Source of the DNA: Polaribacter sp. SA4-12
GTDB taxonomy: Bacteria; Bacteroidota; Bacteroidia; Flavobacteriales; Flavobacteriaceae
NCBI RefSeq assembly: GCF_002163675.1
Contig: NZ_CP019334.1
Location: forward strand, 1,126,001-1,190,000
DNA length: 64,000 nt
Reading direction: 5' to 3'
Shown here: positions 18,890 to 28,284 of the stretch, one piece after another
Numbering within the stretch: position 1 is the first letter of the stretch
Layout: each line of letters begins with the position of its first letter
Notes under the pieces: generated by a model
Told to the model about the DNA's origin: nothing
The model's input: only the letters and a program-made list of their open reading frames with translations
Databases searched by the model: none
Position numbers and translations under genes: made by a program

Positions 18890-19519
18890 TTAAAACTGAT
18901 AACCTAATCCGATTTGTAGTACTCTATTTTTATATGAATGTTCTATAAATGAAGAAGGATATGACACCTTAGAGATATCAGATAATCCATACATATATTT
19001 CATTTCTATAAAAATTCCTAAATTAAAATGATAATCAAATCCTATAAGCAAACCTGAATCAAAATTTTTATATCCTTCTATTTCAAACTTATTAGGATTA
19101 TTGCTGCTTTTCTCTTTTGAATGTACTACATACCCAAAATAAGCACCAATATTAGAATAGAAATTCTTGAAAATTCTTTTTTTTATGTAAAAAGGTAAAT
19201 TGATTTGATTGATTTCATGTGTTGTATAATCACCTGGATCTGTATAATTATAAACCCACCCTTGCTCAGAATAAACCAATTCAATTTGAAGTAAGGTATT
19301 ATCCTTTTTTTGAGTCAATGAAAGGTTAAAACCAGTTGATACATAAAAAGATTTCCTAGAATCAAATTCTCTACTAGAAGAAACACCTTTAACTATAACA
19401 TTGTAATTTGTATTAGATAAATTAAGACCTCCTTTAACAAAGTATTTTATTGATGATTGTCCAAAACTAGAAGAACTAAACAATAATGATAAAATAAAAA
19501 TAATAGTTCCTTTTTTCAT
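18890..19519 (-). CDS. Small outer membrane beta-barrel protein
   Basis: The 209-residue product has a signal peptide (residues 1-20, ending SFGQ) and alternating beta strands ending in LQIGLGYQF, with a terminal aromatic residue as expected for outer membrane barrels. The mature start SSIKYFVKGGLNLSNTNY is typical of the flavobacterial porin-family/OMP_b-brl group (eight-stranded, OmpX/PorT-like). Function is unknown. It lies downstream of the tRNA operon but behind that operon's terminator. Confidence 0.75.
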   Translation of the reverse strand: MKKGTIIFILSLLFSSSSFGQSSIKYFVKGGLNLSNTNYNVIVKGVSSSREFDSRKSFYVSTGFNLSLTQKKDNTLLQIELVYSEQGWVYNYTDPGDYTTHEINQINLPFYIKKRIFKNFYSNIGAYFGYVVHSKEKSSNNPNKFEIEGYKNFDSGLLIGFDYHFNLGIFIEMKYMYGLSDISKVSYPSSFIEHSYKNRVLQIGLGYQF

Positions 19520-19540
19520 TTTGATGATATTATTAAAAAC

Positions 19541-19569
19541 AAAAAACCTTACTATTTCTAGTAAGGTTT
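19541..19569 (-). terminator. Terminator of the tRNA operon
   Basis: On the minus strand, AAACCTTACTA, a 4-nt loop, TAGTAAGGTTT and then a T-rich tail directly follow tRNA-Arg. Confidence 0.85.
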
Positions 19570-19572
19570 AAG

Positions 19573-19646
19573 TGAGCCCTGGAGGATTCGAACCTCCGAC
19601 CGCCTCCTTAGAAGGGAGGTGCTCTATCCAGCTGAGCTAAGAGCCC
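19573..19646 (-). tRNA. tRNA-Arg (TCT)
   Basis: A complete cloverleaf: acceptor GGGCTCT/AGGGCTC with G-U pairs, D arm AGCTCAGCTGGATAGAGC, anticodon loop CTTCTAA and T arm GGTTCGAATCC. Discriminator A; CCA is not encoded. Last in the three-tRNA operon. Confidence 0.95.
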
Positions 19647-19676
19647 GTAGTTTTAAAGTTGCTACGTACAACTGTG

Positions 19677-19751
19677 TCGGGGTGGCAGGATTCGAACCTG
19701 CGACCTCCTCGTCCCAAACGAGGCGCGATGACCGGGCTACGCTACACCCCG
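19677..19751 (-). tRNA. tRNA-Pro (TGG)
   Basis: Acceptor CGGGGTG/CACCCCG, the GTAGCGTAGCCCGGT D arm typical of tRNA-Pro, anticodon loop TTTGGGA and T arm GGTTCGAATCC. Discriminator A; CCA is not encoded. Confidence 0.95.
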
Positions 19752-19768
19752 AGTTTACTAAAAAATTG

Positions 19769-19852
19769 CGGAGAGACAGGGACTCGAACCCTGGCGACAG
19801 TTACCCGTCGACAGATTAGCAATCTGCTCCATTACCACTCTGGCACCTCTCC
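19769..19852 (-). tRNA. tRNA-Ser (GCT)
   Basis: An 84-nt class II tRNA with acceptor GGAGAGG/TCTCTCC, anticodon loop TTGCTAA, a long variable arm (GTCGACGGGTAACTGTCGC region) and T arm GGTTCGAGTCC. Discriminator G; CCA is not encoded. First gene of the operon. Confidence 0.95.
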
Positions 19853-19891
19853 TTTTTTAGAACTTATTCGCACATATTTCAAATGCGAGTG

Positions 19892-19923
19892 CAAATATAG
19901 TACTACATTACTGATGTAGCAAA
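19892..19923 (-). promoter_or_regulatory. Promoter of the Ser-Pro-Arg tRNA operon
   Basis: On the minus strand, TTTG (19920-19923), a 20-nt spacer and TATATTTG (19892-19899) match the Bacteroidota -33/-7 consensus exactly, 40 nt before tRNA-Ser. Confidence 0.85.
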
Positions 19924-19953
19924 CTTTTTAAAACTTTTTTTTAATTATTTTTT

Positions 19954-22017
19954 TTACTCAGGATATTCTACTCTTAAATGATAAATATTCATCAATTTTT
20001 TCTTGATAACTTTCTTTATTATTTCAATTTCTCGGAAAGTAATATTTGAATTTAAAAACTGATTATCAGCCATTTGTTTTGCTATAATTTTATCTATCAA
20101 ATTACTTACAGATAAAGCTGTTGGTATTTTTAAACTTTTTGATGCTGCCTCTGCAGAATCACACATCATTAAAATTGCAGTCTCTTTTGAAAAAGGAATT
20201 GGTCCTTGATACTGAAACTTCTTAATATCTACTTCTGTATCGGGGTTTAATTCTTTCTCTTTCATATAAAAATAGTACGTAGAACTTGTACCATGATGCG
20301 TTCTAATAAAGTCTATAATTCTATCTGGCAGCTTGTATTTCTTTGCCAACTCCACTCCTTTTATAACATGATCTGTAATAATTCTCGAACTATCTCTTGG
20401 GGATAAATCATTATGAGGATTAACACCTGTAGATTGGTTTTCTGTAAAATACATCGGATTTAACATTTTACCTATATCATGATACAATGCTCCTGTTCTA
20501 ACTAGCATAGAATTAGCTCCTATTTCATTTGCAGCTGCTTCTGCTAAATTAGCTACTTGCATTGAATGTTGAAATGTACCTGGGGCTTTTTCATTTAGCT
20601 CTCTTAAAAGCTTTGTATTTGTATTAGAAAGCTCTAATAAGGTTACATCAGAGACCAAACCAAAAACTTTCTCATACATATATATGATGATGATTGATAA
20701 GAATGATAACAATCCATTTGCTGCAAAAAGCATAAAATAAGTCCAATTGATTTGAGAAGCATTTCCTTCTTTTATAATAGAAAAAGCGAAATACGTTACC
20801 ATATAAATCAGCGTTATTTGAGCTACTGAAATAAATAGACTTGCCCTTTTATATAATTCTGAAACAGTAAGTATCGTTACAATACCTGCAATAATATGTA
20901 AATAAATAAACTCAAAACTATCAGGTACAATATATCCTAAAAGCAAGACAGTTAAAACATGGGTAAACAAACCTAAACGTGCATCAAAAAAGGCTTTTAA
21001 AACAATTGGAAGTATACTTAAAGGCACTACATATAAGTAATCTGAATTATACTTTATAACCAATGTTTGGATAAAAATCATTGAAAAAACATTGAAAAAG
21101 ATAAAAGTAACTTTGTTGTTGTTTTCGTAAATTTCTATTCTGTATTTTTTTAGAAATAATAAAAGCATTAATAATGCAAGAGACACTAAAATGGTGTAAC
21201 CTAAGATAATCCAATTATAGTTTGACTCTGTCCAAACTTGAGACTCAGATTCACTTTTTAAAGAATTTAAAATTGCTAATTTTTTACCTTCTACAAAATC
21301 TCCTTTTAAAATAATTAGTTTACCAGCTTCTACTCTACCTTTAGTATAAGAAATGTTCTTAATTTCATTGTCAATTACCTTTTCTGTATATTCATTATCA
21401 AAAGACACATTTGGTTTTATAACCTCAGATAATAAATCTAACATTATTTTTTTACCATAAAAAGCTTCTTCTTTTTCTAAATTATTACTTATTATTTCTA
21501 ATACCTCTTTAGAAGTTAATAAACTTTTAAAAACAAAATCTTCAACTTCATTTCCTTTTCTTATAGCAACTATTTCATTTTTATTGGCAATTCTATCTTG
21601 ACTTATATCTTCTAAAAAACCTTTCTGATAGACATCATTAATCACTTTTTGCCCAATTAGTGATAAATTTTTAATCTGCTCTAAGCTTAAAGAATCGGAT
21701 TCTTTTACAAAAGAAATTCTTCTATTATAATTTGCTTTAACGCTATTTTCAACATCAAAATCATGCAAAAAATATAGTTTTGAATTTACTTCAATTTCCT
21801 TTTTTTCTATAATAATTTCTTCTTCTGTTTTCTGTATAGCAAAATCAAAAGGCGCGTATAAATTATCATATTTCCAAAGCTGTCCATTATTAAAATCATA
21901 TTTAAATTGTCCTCCTTTAGGAAACAAATAAACAATTGCAGTTGTGGCAACTAAAAACAAAATCACCTTATAAATAATGGTGTTATTTTGGTACAATTTA
22001 TTAACTATATTACTCAT
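19954..22017 (-). CDS. 7TM-HD phosphodiesterase (PgpH-like)
   Basis: The 687-residue membrane protein has a first transmembrane segment near residues 17-31, a large extracytoplasmic 7TMR-HDED-type domain (about 32-265), seven predicted membrane helices (about 268-455) and a cytoplasmic HD hydrolase domain. The HD metal-binding motifs are FQHSMQVANLAEAA (about 487) and ALYHDIGKMLNP (about 509), with later His in IITDHVIKG and RTHHGT, and Asp in MMCDSAEAAS. Listeria PgpH with this layout degrades c-di-AMP, and I infer the same here. Whether this organism makes c-di-AMP cannot be seen in the window. It is a single gene with a consensus promoter. Confidence 0.9.
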   Translation of the reverse strand: MSNIVNKLYQNNTIIYKVILFLVATTAIVYLFPKGGQFKYDFNNGQLWKYDNLYAPFDFAIQKTEEEIIIEKKEIEVNSKLYFLHDFDVENSVKANYNRRISFVKESDSLSLEQIKNLSLIGQKVINDVYQKGFLEDISQDRIANKNEIVAIRKGNEVEDFVFKSLLTSKEVLEIISNNLEKEEAFYGKKIMLDLLSEVIKPNVSFDNEYTEKVIDNEIKNISYTKGRVEAGKLIILKGDFVEGKKLAILNSLKSESESQVWTESNYNWIILGYTILVSLALLMLLLFLKKYRIEIYENNNKVTFIFFNVFSMIFIQTLVIKYNSDYLYVVPLSILPIVLKAFFDARLGLFTHVLTVLLLGYIVPDSFEFIYLHIIAGIVTILTVSELYKRASLFISVAQITLIYMVTYFAFSIIKEGNASQINWTYFMLFAANGLLSFLSIIIIYMYEKVFGLVSDVTLLELSNTNTKLLRELNEKAPGTFQHSMQVANLAEAAANEIGANSMLVRTGALYHDIGKMLNPMYFTENQSTGVNPHNDLSPRDSSRIITDHVIKGVELAKKYKLPDRIIDFIRTHHGTSSTYYFYMKEKELNPDTEVDIKKFQYQGPIPFSKETAILMMCDSAEAASKSLKIPTALSVSNLIDKIIAKQMADNQFLNSNITFREIEIIKKVIKKKLMNIYHLRVEYPE

Positions 22018-22036
22018 AGATTTTATCTTCTTACAA

Positions 22037-22066
22037 CAAACTTACCATAAAATATTCAAGGTCAAA
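22037..22066 (-). promoter_or_regulatory. Promoter of the PgpH-like gene
   Basis: On the minus strand, TTTG (22063-22066), an 18-nt spacer and TAAGTTTG (22037-22044). The predicted leader is only about 14 nt. Confidence 0.75.
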
Positions 22067-22153
22067 AATTCAAGTTGAATAATAAAACTAAAATTGATTT
22101 AAAATAGTTAATTTAGCATAACAAATCATACACAAAGTAAACTATATATATTT

Positions 22154-23329
22154 ATGAAAGAAGTCGTAATTGTATCTGTAGCAAGGACTCCTATTGGAAG
22201 TTTCATGGGAAGTTTATCTACAATTCCAGCTCCAAAATTAGGAGCAATTGCCATAAAAGGTGCTTTAGAAAAAATAAATTTAGATCCAAGTTTAGTAGAA
22301 GAAGTTTTTATGGGTAACGTTGTTTCTGCTGGCTTAGGTCAAGCTCCAGCAAGACAAGCAGCAATATATGCTGGAATTCCTAATACTGTACCTTGTACAA
22401 CTGTAAATAAAGTTTGCGCTTCTGGTATGAAATCTATCATGTTGGCTGCTCAAACAATTGCTTTAGGTGATGCAGATGTTATAGTTGCTGGTGGTATGGA
22501 AAATATGAGTTCTATTCCTCATTATCAAAATGCAAGAAAAGGTTCTAAATTTGGACCAATAATCATGGAAGATGGTTTACAAAAAGATGGTTTAGTAGAT
22601 GCATATGACAAGCAACCAATGGGTGTTTGTGCAGACGCTTGTGCTACTGAATATAATTTTTCAAGAGAAGATCAAGATAATTTTGCTATTCAATCTTATA
22701 ATCGTTCTGCAAAAGCTTGGAGCGAAGGAAAATTTGCTGATGAAATTGTACCTGTAGAAATTCCACAAAGACGTGGAGAGCCTATTATTTTCTCTGAAGA
22801 TGAAGAATACAAGAATGTGAAAATGGAGAAAATCCCTGCATTAAGAGCTGCGTTTACAAAAGACGGAACTGTTACTGCTGCAAATGCTTCTACTATAAAT
22901 GATGGTGGTGCTGCATTGGTTTTGATGTCAGCAGAAAAAGCAAAAGAATTAAATATAACTCCAATTGCAAAAATAAAGAGTTTTGCTGATGCTGCTCACG
23001 AACCAGAATGGTTTACAACTGCACCTGCAAAAGCATTACCAAAAGCTTTAGCGAAAGCAAATATTTCAATAGATGATGTAGATTATTTTGAATTAAACGA
23101 AGCATTTTCTATTGTTGGTTTAGCTAATATGAAGATTTTAGGTATCACTGATGATAAAGTGAATGTTAATGGTGGTGCCGTTTCTTTAGGACATCCTTTA
23201 GGTGTTTCTGGAGCAAGAATTGTGATTGCTTTAACATCAATTTTAAAACAAAATAATGCTAAAATTGGAGCAGCTGCGATTTGTAATGGTGGTGGTGGTG
23301 CAAGTGCATTAGTTTTAGAAAGAATTTAA
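22154..23329 (+). CDS. Acetyl-CoA C-acetyltransferase (thiolase)
   Basis: The 391-residue enzyme has all thiolase motifs: acylated Cys88 in NKVCASGMKS, NEAFSIVGLA, GGAVSLGHPLGVSGARI with the catalytic His, and CNGGGGASALV with the second catalytic Cys near 378. It condenses two acetyl-CoA or cleaves acetoacetyl-CoA. Members of this length class are usually biosynthetic acetyl-CoA acetyltransferases. The mevalonate pathway is a plausible sink because idi is in the same window, but that is inference. An NlpC/P60 gene follows after 30 nt and is probably cotranscribed. Confidence 0.95.
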   Translation: MKEVVIVSVARTPIGSFMGSLSTIPAPKLGAIAIKGALEKINLDPSLVEEVFMGNVVSAGLGQAPARQAAIYAGIPNTVPCTTVNKVCASGMKSIMLAAQTIALGDADVIVAGGMENMSSIPHYQNARKGSKFGPIIMEDGLQKDGLVDAYDKQPMGVCADACATEYNFSREDQDNFAIQSYNRSAKAWSEGKFADEIVPVEIPQRRGEPIIFSEDEEYKNVKMEKIPALRAAFTKDGTVTAANASTINDGGAALVLMSAEKAKELNITPIAKIKSFADAAHEPEWFTTAPAKALPKALAKANISIDDVDYFELNEAFSIVGLANMKILGITDDKVNVNGGAVSLGHPLGVSGARIVIALTSILKQNNAKIGAAAICNGGGGASALVLERI

Positions 23330-23359
23330 TTTTATTAATAAAAAATACGATCAAATTTT

Positions 23360-24130
23360 ATGCTGTATGGCATTTGTAATTTAAGTATTGCTCCTCTTAG
23401 AGCAACAACTTCTGACACATCAGAAATGGTGAGTCAGGTTTTGTTTGGTGAAACTTTTGAAGTTATTGAAAAGGAAAAAGAATGGAGTAAAATTCGTTTA
23501 ACTTTTGACAACTATGAAGGCTTTATTGATAATAAACAATATACGAATATTACAGAAAATATCTTTTCAGAATTAAAATCTGAAAAACAATATATTTCTG
23601 GTGAGATTATTGATTTTATTACAAATGAGAAAAACGAATTAACAACAATTCCTTTAGGTGCTAACTTACCTTTTTACAACAACGGTAAACTACAAATTAC
23701 ACCACAAACTTATGTATACGAAGGCGCAGTATTATCAGAAAAGAAAACTAAAAGAGAGATTTCACAAATTGCTTTTACTTATTTAAACACTCCTTTTTTA
23801 TGGGGAGGAAAAACGCCTTTTGGTATTGATTGTTCTGGCTTTACACAAATGGTATATAAACTTTGTGGGCATCGTCTTCTAAGAGACGCTAAAGAACAAG
23901 CGACACAAGGTGAAGTATTAAGTTTTATTGAAGAAAGTGAACCTGGTGATTTAGCTTTTTTTGATAATGAAGAAGGTGAAATTATACATGTTGGTATCAT
24001 TTTAAATGATTATCACATTATACATTGTTATGGTAAGGTAAGAATTGATACCTTAGATCATAGTGGAATTTTTAATGCAGATATACAAAAACACACTCAT
24101 AAATTAAGGATTATAAAAAAAATGATTTAG
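23360..24130 (+). CDS. NlpC/P60 family C40 peptidase without signal peptide
   Basis: The 256-residue protein has SH3-like N-terminal regions (about 1-125) and a C-terminal NlpC/P60 domain with catalytic Cys158 (GIDCSGF), His210 (IHVGI) and a third His222 (IIHCYG). Such enzymes cut gamma-D-Glu-diaminopimelate bonds in peptidoglycan or in recycled muropeptides. The N-terminus (MLYGICNLSIAPLR) is not a signal peptide, so a cytoplasmic role in muropeptide recycling, as for YkfC-type enzymes, is likely. It sits 30 nt after the thiolase gene. Confidence 0.9.
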   Translation: MLYGICNLSIAPLRATTSDTSEMVSQVLFGETFEVIEKEKEWSKIRLTFDNYEGFIDNKQYTNITENIFSELKSEKQYISGEIIDFITNEKNELTTIPLGANLPFYNNGKLQITPQTYVYEGAVLSEKKTKREISQIAFTYLNTPFLWGGKTPFGIDCSGFTQMVYKLCGHRLLRDAKEQATQGEVLSFIEESEPGDLAFFDNEEGEIIHVGIILNDYHIIHCYGKVRIDTLDHSGIFNADIQKHTHKLRIIKKMI

Positions 24131-24154
24131 CAATACTCCTTAAATTAAAGGCAT

Positions 24155-24193
24155 AAAAAAAAACCGAAACTTTATAAAGTTTCGGTTTTTTTT
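24155..24193. terminator. Bidirectional terminator
   Basis: AACCGAAACTTTATAAAGTTTCGGTT with A and T runs on both sides lies between converging genes and can serve both. Confidence 0.9.
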
Positions 24194-24208
24194 ATACGAT
24201 GTAAAAAC

Positions 24209-25456
24209 TTATTCTTTAGTTCTCATTTCTTTATAAATTGGTCTTAAAGCATCTGCTTTTTCAGTCATTTCAAGAATATCATAAAGATTTAAAAGAGCTC
24301 TTACAGATTCTATAGATCTACCAAAACGATCGGCATTTTCTAAAGATGGTAAAGCTTTTCTATATAATGCTTTTTGTTTACCCTCTAACTCTGTATACTT
24401 CTTAAAGTTACTAAGATTTTCATTCATTTCATCAATAATAGCCTTTTCTTCGCTCATTAAAGCAACGTGTAAATTCATATAAGCATCAGCATACTCTGGG
24501 TTTAACTCTATTGCTTTCTTATAATAACCAATTGCTTCTTCTGTTTTATTTTCACCTGCATTTACTACACCTAAATTAAAAAATAAATTTGCGTTAGTAG
24601 GATCTAATTTTACAGCTTCTACCATAAGTTCTTCAAATTTATCCATTCTTTTTAGCTTGATGTACATATCAGCTTGATTTAAAAGTAAGTTTAAATTTTT
24701 TGGATCTGTTTTTCTAGCTTCTTCTAAAGCAGCAACTGCTAATTCGGGTTTTCCTTGACTAACATAAATATAACCTATGTTCTTAATAATATCTGCTTGC
24801 TTAGATTTTGACGATTTAACAGTTGGTTTAATATACTTACCAAACTTAACCATTGCATCTCTATTAGTTTTAGTACCTAAATCTTCTTCTTTACTTGTAG
24901 CCTTATTTACAGCAAAATATTGAGTAGTGATACCAGTATATTTAATTTCCTGCAATTCCTTATAATATTTCAAAGAAGCATCATAGTCTTTTGCTATCGA
25001 TGCACTTATAGCTGCATTATATAAAAATGTAGTATCAGTAGGACTTAATTTATAGGTTAAATAAAAATTATTTGTTGCTTGTTTATAATTTTTCTCACCA
25101 TATTGTGCAATTGCTTTTTGAGAAACAAATTGGATTAGCTCATTTAATTGAGGTTTAGCTAACTTTGTATACTTAAGCTTACCACTTGTTTTTTCATATT
25201 CAAATAACTTATCATATGCATCTGCAGCTTTTTCAACATTAGATTTACCATAAGCAGATCCTTTTAAATAGAAATACTTTGCTTTGTATTTAGGATCCAT
25301 CGAATCTTCAGTAGCCTCTAAAGTAGTTATAGTAGCTTTTGCTTCTTTAAATAGACCTTTTTTAATAGCCTTTTCAACAGCTTTTAGTTCATTTTTTTGC
25401 GCAAAAGAAGCTATAGATAATAAGCCTACAGTTAACGCTAATATTTGATTTTTCAT
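24209..25456 (-). CDS. Periplasmic tetratricopeptide-repeat protein
   Basis: I choose the ATG at 25456 because it begins a clean signal peptide (MKNQILALTVGLLSIASFAQ). The longer frame would start inside gyrA. The 415-residue product carries TPR units, the clearest at NANLFFNLGVVNAGENKTEE and the next unit DAYMNLHVALMSEE, preceded by less regular helical repeats. It probably scaffolds periplasmic complexes. It follows gyrA by 22 nt with no promoter visible, so it is probably cotranscribed. Confidence 0.85.
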   Translation of the reverse strand: MKNQILALTVGLLSIASFAQKNELKAVEKAIKKGLFKEAKATITTLEATEDSMDPKYKAKYFYLKGSAYGKSNVEKAADAYDKLFEYEKTSGKLKYTKLAKPQLNELIQFVSQKAIAQYGEKNYKQATNNFYLTYKLSPTDTTFLYNAAISASIAKDYDASLKYYKELQEIKYTGITTQYFAVNKATSKEEDLGTKTNRDAMVKFGKYIKPTVKSSKSKQADIIKNIGYIYVSQGKPELAVAALEEARKTDPKNLNLLLNQADMYIKLKRMDKFEELMVEAVKLDPTNANLFFNLGVVNAGENKTEEAIGYYKKAIELNPEYADAYMNLHVALMSEEKAIIDEMNENLSNFKKYTELEGKQKALYRKALPSLENADRFGRSIESVRALLNLYDILEMTEKADALRPIYKEMRTKE

Positions 25457-25478
25457 TTTACTAATTATTAATTTATTG

Positions 25479-28010
25479 TTATTCTTGATTATCATTTGAA
25501 TCCTTATCAATTTCCGTGCCATTGTCTAAATCCTCAGCATTTTCTTCAACATTTTCTTCTTCAACAACTTCCTCTTCATGCATCACTTTAGCAACAGCAG
25601 CAATACTGTCAGAATCTTTAATATTTATTAAACGAACACCTTGTGTTGCACGCCCCATAACTCTTAAATCTTCAACAGCCATTCTAATAGTTAAACCAGA
25701 TTTATTGATAATCATTAAATCGTTAGAATCATCTACATTCTTAATAGCTACCAAACCACCAGTTTTTTCAGAAATATTTAAAGTTTTAACTCCTTTACCT
25801 CCTCTATTAGTAACTCTATAGTCTTCTAATTTAGAACGTTTTCCATATCCTTTTTCTGAAACTACTAAGATGTTGCTTTCCATATCATTTACAGCAACCA
25901 TACCAATAACTTCATCCTTGTCATGTTGAAGTGTAATACCTCTTACTCCAGAAGCAGTTCTTCCCATTGGGCGCGTTTTTGCTTCTTCGAAACGAATTGA
26001 TTTACCAGATTTTAATGCTAACATTACTTGACTGTCTCCAGTTGTTAATTTAGCTTCTAATAATTCATCACCTTCCTTAATAGTAATTGCATTAATACCA
26101 TTTGTTCTTGGACGAGAATATTGCTCTAAAGAAGTCTTTTTAACTTGACCTTTTTTAGTTGCCATAATTACGTAATGGCTATTAATATACTCTTCGTCTT
26201 TTAAATCTTGAGTTACTAAGAATGCTTTAACTTTATCATCTTGTTCAATGTTGATTAAGTTTTGCATTGCTCTACCTTTGGTATTTTTACCACCTTCAGG
26301 AATTTCATAAACACGCATCCAGAATACTTTACCTTTTTGAGTGAAGAACATCATATATTGGTGGTTTGTACCCACAAATAAATGCTCTAAGAAATCTTCA
26401 TTTCTAGTAGTTGCACCTTTCTGACCTCTTCCTCCTCTATTCTGAACTTTATATTCTTCAAGATTTGTACGTTTTAGGTAACCAGCATTAGAAATAGTAA
26501 CCACAACTTTCGTATCTGGTATCATATCTTCAATACTCATATCTCCACCCGCATACTCAATTACAGATCTACGGTCATCACCATATTTATCTCTAATATG
26601 AAGTAATTCTGCTTTTATAATTTCGTAACGTCTAGGTTCGTTAGCAAGAATATCTTTTAAATCGATAATTGTTAACATAATTGCATCAAACTCTGCACGT
26701 AATTTATCTTGCTCTAGTCCTGTTAATTGACGCAAACGCATTTCTACAATTGCTTTTGCTTGAATTTCACTTAAAGCAAAACGTTCAATTAAACTTTCTC
26801 TTGCTTCATCAGCATTATTAGAAGCTCTAATAATTTTTATTACTTCGTCAATATTATCAGATGCAATAATTAATCCTTCTAAAATATGAGCTCTTGCTTC
26901 CGCTTTCTTAAGATCAAATTCTGTTCTACGAACAATAACTTCATGTCTATGTTCAACAAAATAATGAATTAATTGCTTTAAGTTTAATTGCTCTGGTCTT
27001 CCTTTTACTAGTGCAATATTATTTACACTAAAAGAAGTTTGTAATTGTGTGTATTTAAATAATTTATTTAAAACAATATTAGGTATTGCATCACGTTTTA
27101 AAATATAAACGATACGCATTCCGTTTCTATCAGATTCATCTCTAATATTAGAAATACCTTCAATTTTCTTATCATTTACAAGTTCAGCAGTTTTTTTAAT
27201 CATTTCTGCTTTGTTCACTTGGTAAGGAATCTCAGTAACAATGATACACTCACGTCCTTTAACTTCCTCAATAATGGCTTTTGCACGCATTACAATACGT
27301 CCACGACCTGTATGAAAAGCGTCCTTAACACCATCATAACCATAAATAATTCCTCCTGTAGGAAAATCTGGCGCTTTTATGTGTTGCATCAACTCATCAA
27401 TCTCAATATCTCTGTTATCAATATAGGCCATTGTACCATTAATAACTTCTGTTAAGTTATGTGGTGCCATATTTGTAGCCATACCTACTGCAATACCAGA
27501 AGCTCCGTTTACTAATAAATTAGGAATACGAGTTGGTAAAACGGTTGGTTCTTGTAAAGTATCATCAAAATTTAAACGATGATCTACCGTTTCTTTTTCA
27601 ATATCAGCTAACATATCTTCCGATATCTTTTGCATTCTAACCTCAGTATAACGCATTGCTGCTGGCGAATCTCCATCAACAGAACCAAAATTCCCTTGAC
27701 CATCAACCATCATATAACGTACACTCCAGTGTTGTGCCATTCTAACCATTGAGTCGTAAACAGAAGTATCACCATGTGGGTGAAACTTACCTAAAACTTC
27801 CCCAACAATTCTTGCTGATTTTTTATAAGACCCAGTTGCTTTAATCCCTAACTCATGCATACCAAATAAGACCCTTCTATGAACGGGTTTTAAACCATCT
27901 CTTACATCTGGTAATGCTCTAGAAACAATTACTGACATCGAGTAATCGATGTACGCAGCTTTCATTTGCTCTTCAATGTTAATCGGAATTAACTTTTCTC
28001 CGTCTGCCAT
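25479..28010 (-). CDS. gyrA: DNA gyrase subunit A
   Basis: The breakage-reunion subunit of gyrase introduces negative supercoils. The 843 residues include the winged-helix core with catalytic Tyr121 ([10 protein letters not shown]), the quinolone region [10 protein letters not shown] (Thr82 and Asp86 correspond to E. coli Ser83 and Asp87), and a C-terminal beta-pinwheel with GyrA-box-like NRGGRGQKG and a related NRGGKGVKT. The tail is acidic ([18 protein letters not shown]). It starts a probable two-gene operon with the TPR gene and is divergent from clpC. Confidence 0.97.
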   Translation of the reverse strand: MADGEKLIPINIEEQMKAAYIDYSMSVIVSRALPDVRDGLKPVHRRVLFGMHELGIKATGSYKKSARIVGEVLGKFHPHGDTSVYDSMVRMAQHWSVRYMMVDGQGNFGSVDGDSPAAMRYTEVRMQKISEDMLADIEKETVDHRLNFDDTLQEPTVLPTRIPNLLVNGASGIAVGMATNMAPHNLTEVINGTMAYIDNRDIEIDELMQHIKAPDFPTGGIIYGYDGVKDAFHTGRGRIVMRAKAIIEEVKGRECIIVTEIPYQVNKAEMIKKTAELVNDKKIEGISNIRDESDRNGMRIVYILKRDAIPNIVLNKLFKYTQLQTSFSVNNIALVKGRPEQLNLKQLIHYFVEHRHEVIVRRTEFDLKKAEARAHILEGLIIASDNIDEVIKIIRASNNADEARESLIERFALSEIQAKAIVEMRLRQLTGLEQDKLRAEFDAIMLTIIDLKDILANEPRRYEIIKAELLHIRDKYGDDRRSVIEYAGGDMSIEDMIPDTKVVVTISNAGYLKRTNLEEYKVQNRGGRGQKGATTRNEDFLEHLFVGTNHQYMMFFTQKGKVFWMRVYEIPEGGKNTKGRAMQNLINIEQDDKVKAFLVTQDLKDEEYINSHYVIMATKKGQVKKTSLEQYSRPRTNGINAITIKEGDELLEAKLTTGDSQVMLALKSGKSIRFEEAKTRPMGRTASGVRGITLQHDKDEVIGMVAVNDMESNILVVSEKGYGKRSKLEDYRVTNRGGKGVKTLNISEKTGGLVAIKNVDDSNDLMIINKSGLTIRMAVEDLRVMGRATQGVRLINIKDSDSIAAVAKVMHEEEVVEEENVEENAEDLDNGTEIDKDSNDNQE

Positions 28011-28284
28011 ATATATATTTGATTAATTTTTAGTCATTTTTTAAAAACAAGGCAAGATACTATTTCTTATATTATTTACAAAGATTTTAACTACTGTAAT
28101 TGAGTAGAGTTATCAACATTTTTTGATAATTTTTAACAGTTTTTTATTTGCCTCATTTACAAGAGTTTTCTACCTTAGTGTGTCTGTTAAACTGTCAATA
28201 TTTTATCATTGGCATCTTTTTTGTAATAACCTACAAAAAAAAAGGACTAAATTTACAACACATCAATTTTAGACAGAAAAAAAT
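28011..28284. promoter_or_regulatory. Divergent gyrA/clpC control region
   Basis: This 274-bp region has two short inverted repeats on the gyrA side (CTACT/AGTAG at 28091-28107; TTATCAA/TTGATAA at 28110-28129). On the clpC side, TTTG (28220-28223) precedes TAAATTTA (28248-28255), a one-mismatch -7 element with a long 24-nt spacer. No exact gyrA -7 element is visible. Confidence 0.4.

Noticed and set aside
18806..18900. A coding-like stretch containing SKTKTHKSKKEAIVLINIEG on the plus strand
   Set aside because: It is only about 30 codons, has a stop just upstream, no start or promoter, and I could not connect it to a family.
19619..19919. Plus-strand reading frames of 66 and 86 codons
   Set aside because: They are read across the three minus-strand tRNA genes and are artefacts of tRNA sequence.
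28110..28118. TTATCAACA as a DnaA box
   Set aside because: It differs from the DnaA consensus at a key position and there is no cluster of boxes, so there is no case for an origin.
28209..28226. A sigma-54-like sequence (TGGCAT-N5-TTGTA) before clpC
   Set aside because: The spacing fits, but the critical C of the -12 GC is missing and I see no sigma-54 activator nearby. In AT-rich sequence it is probably chance.
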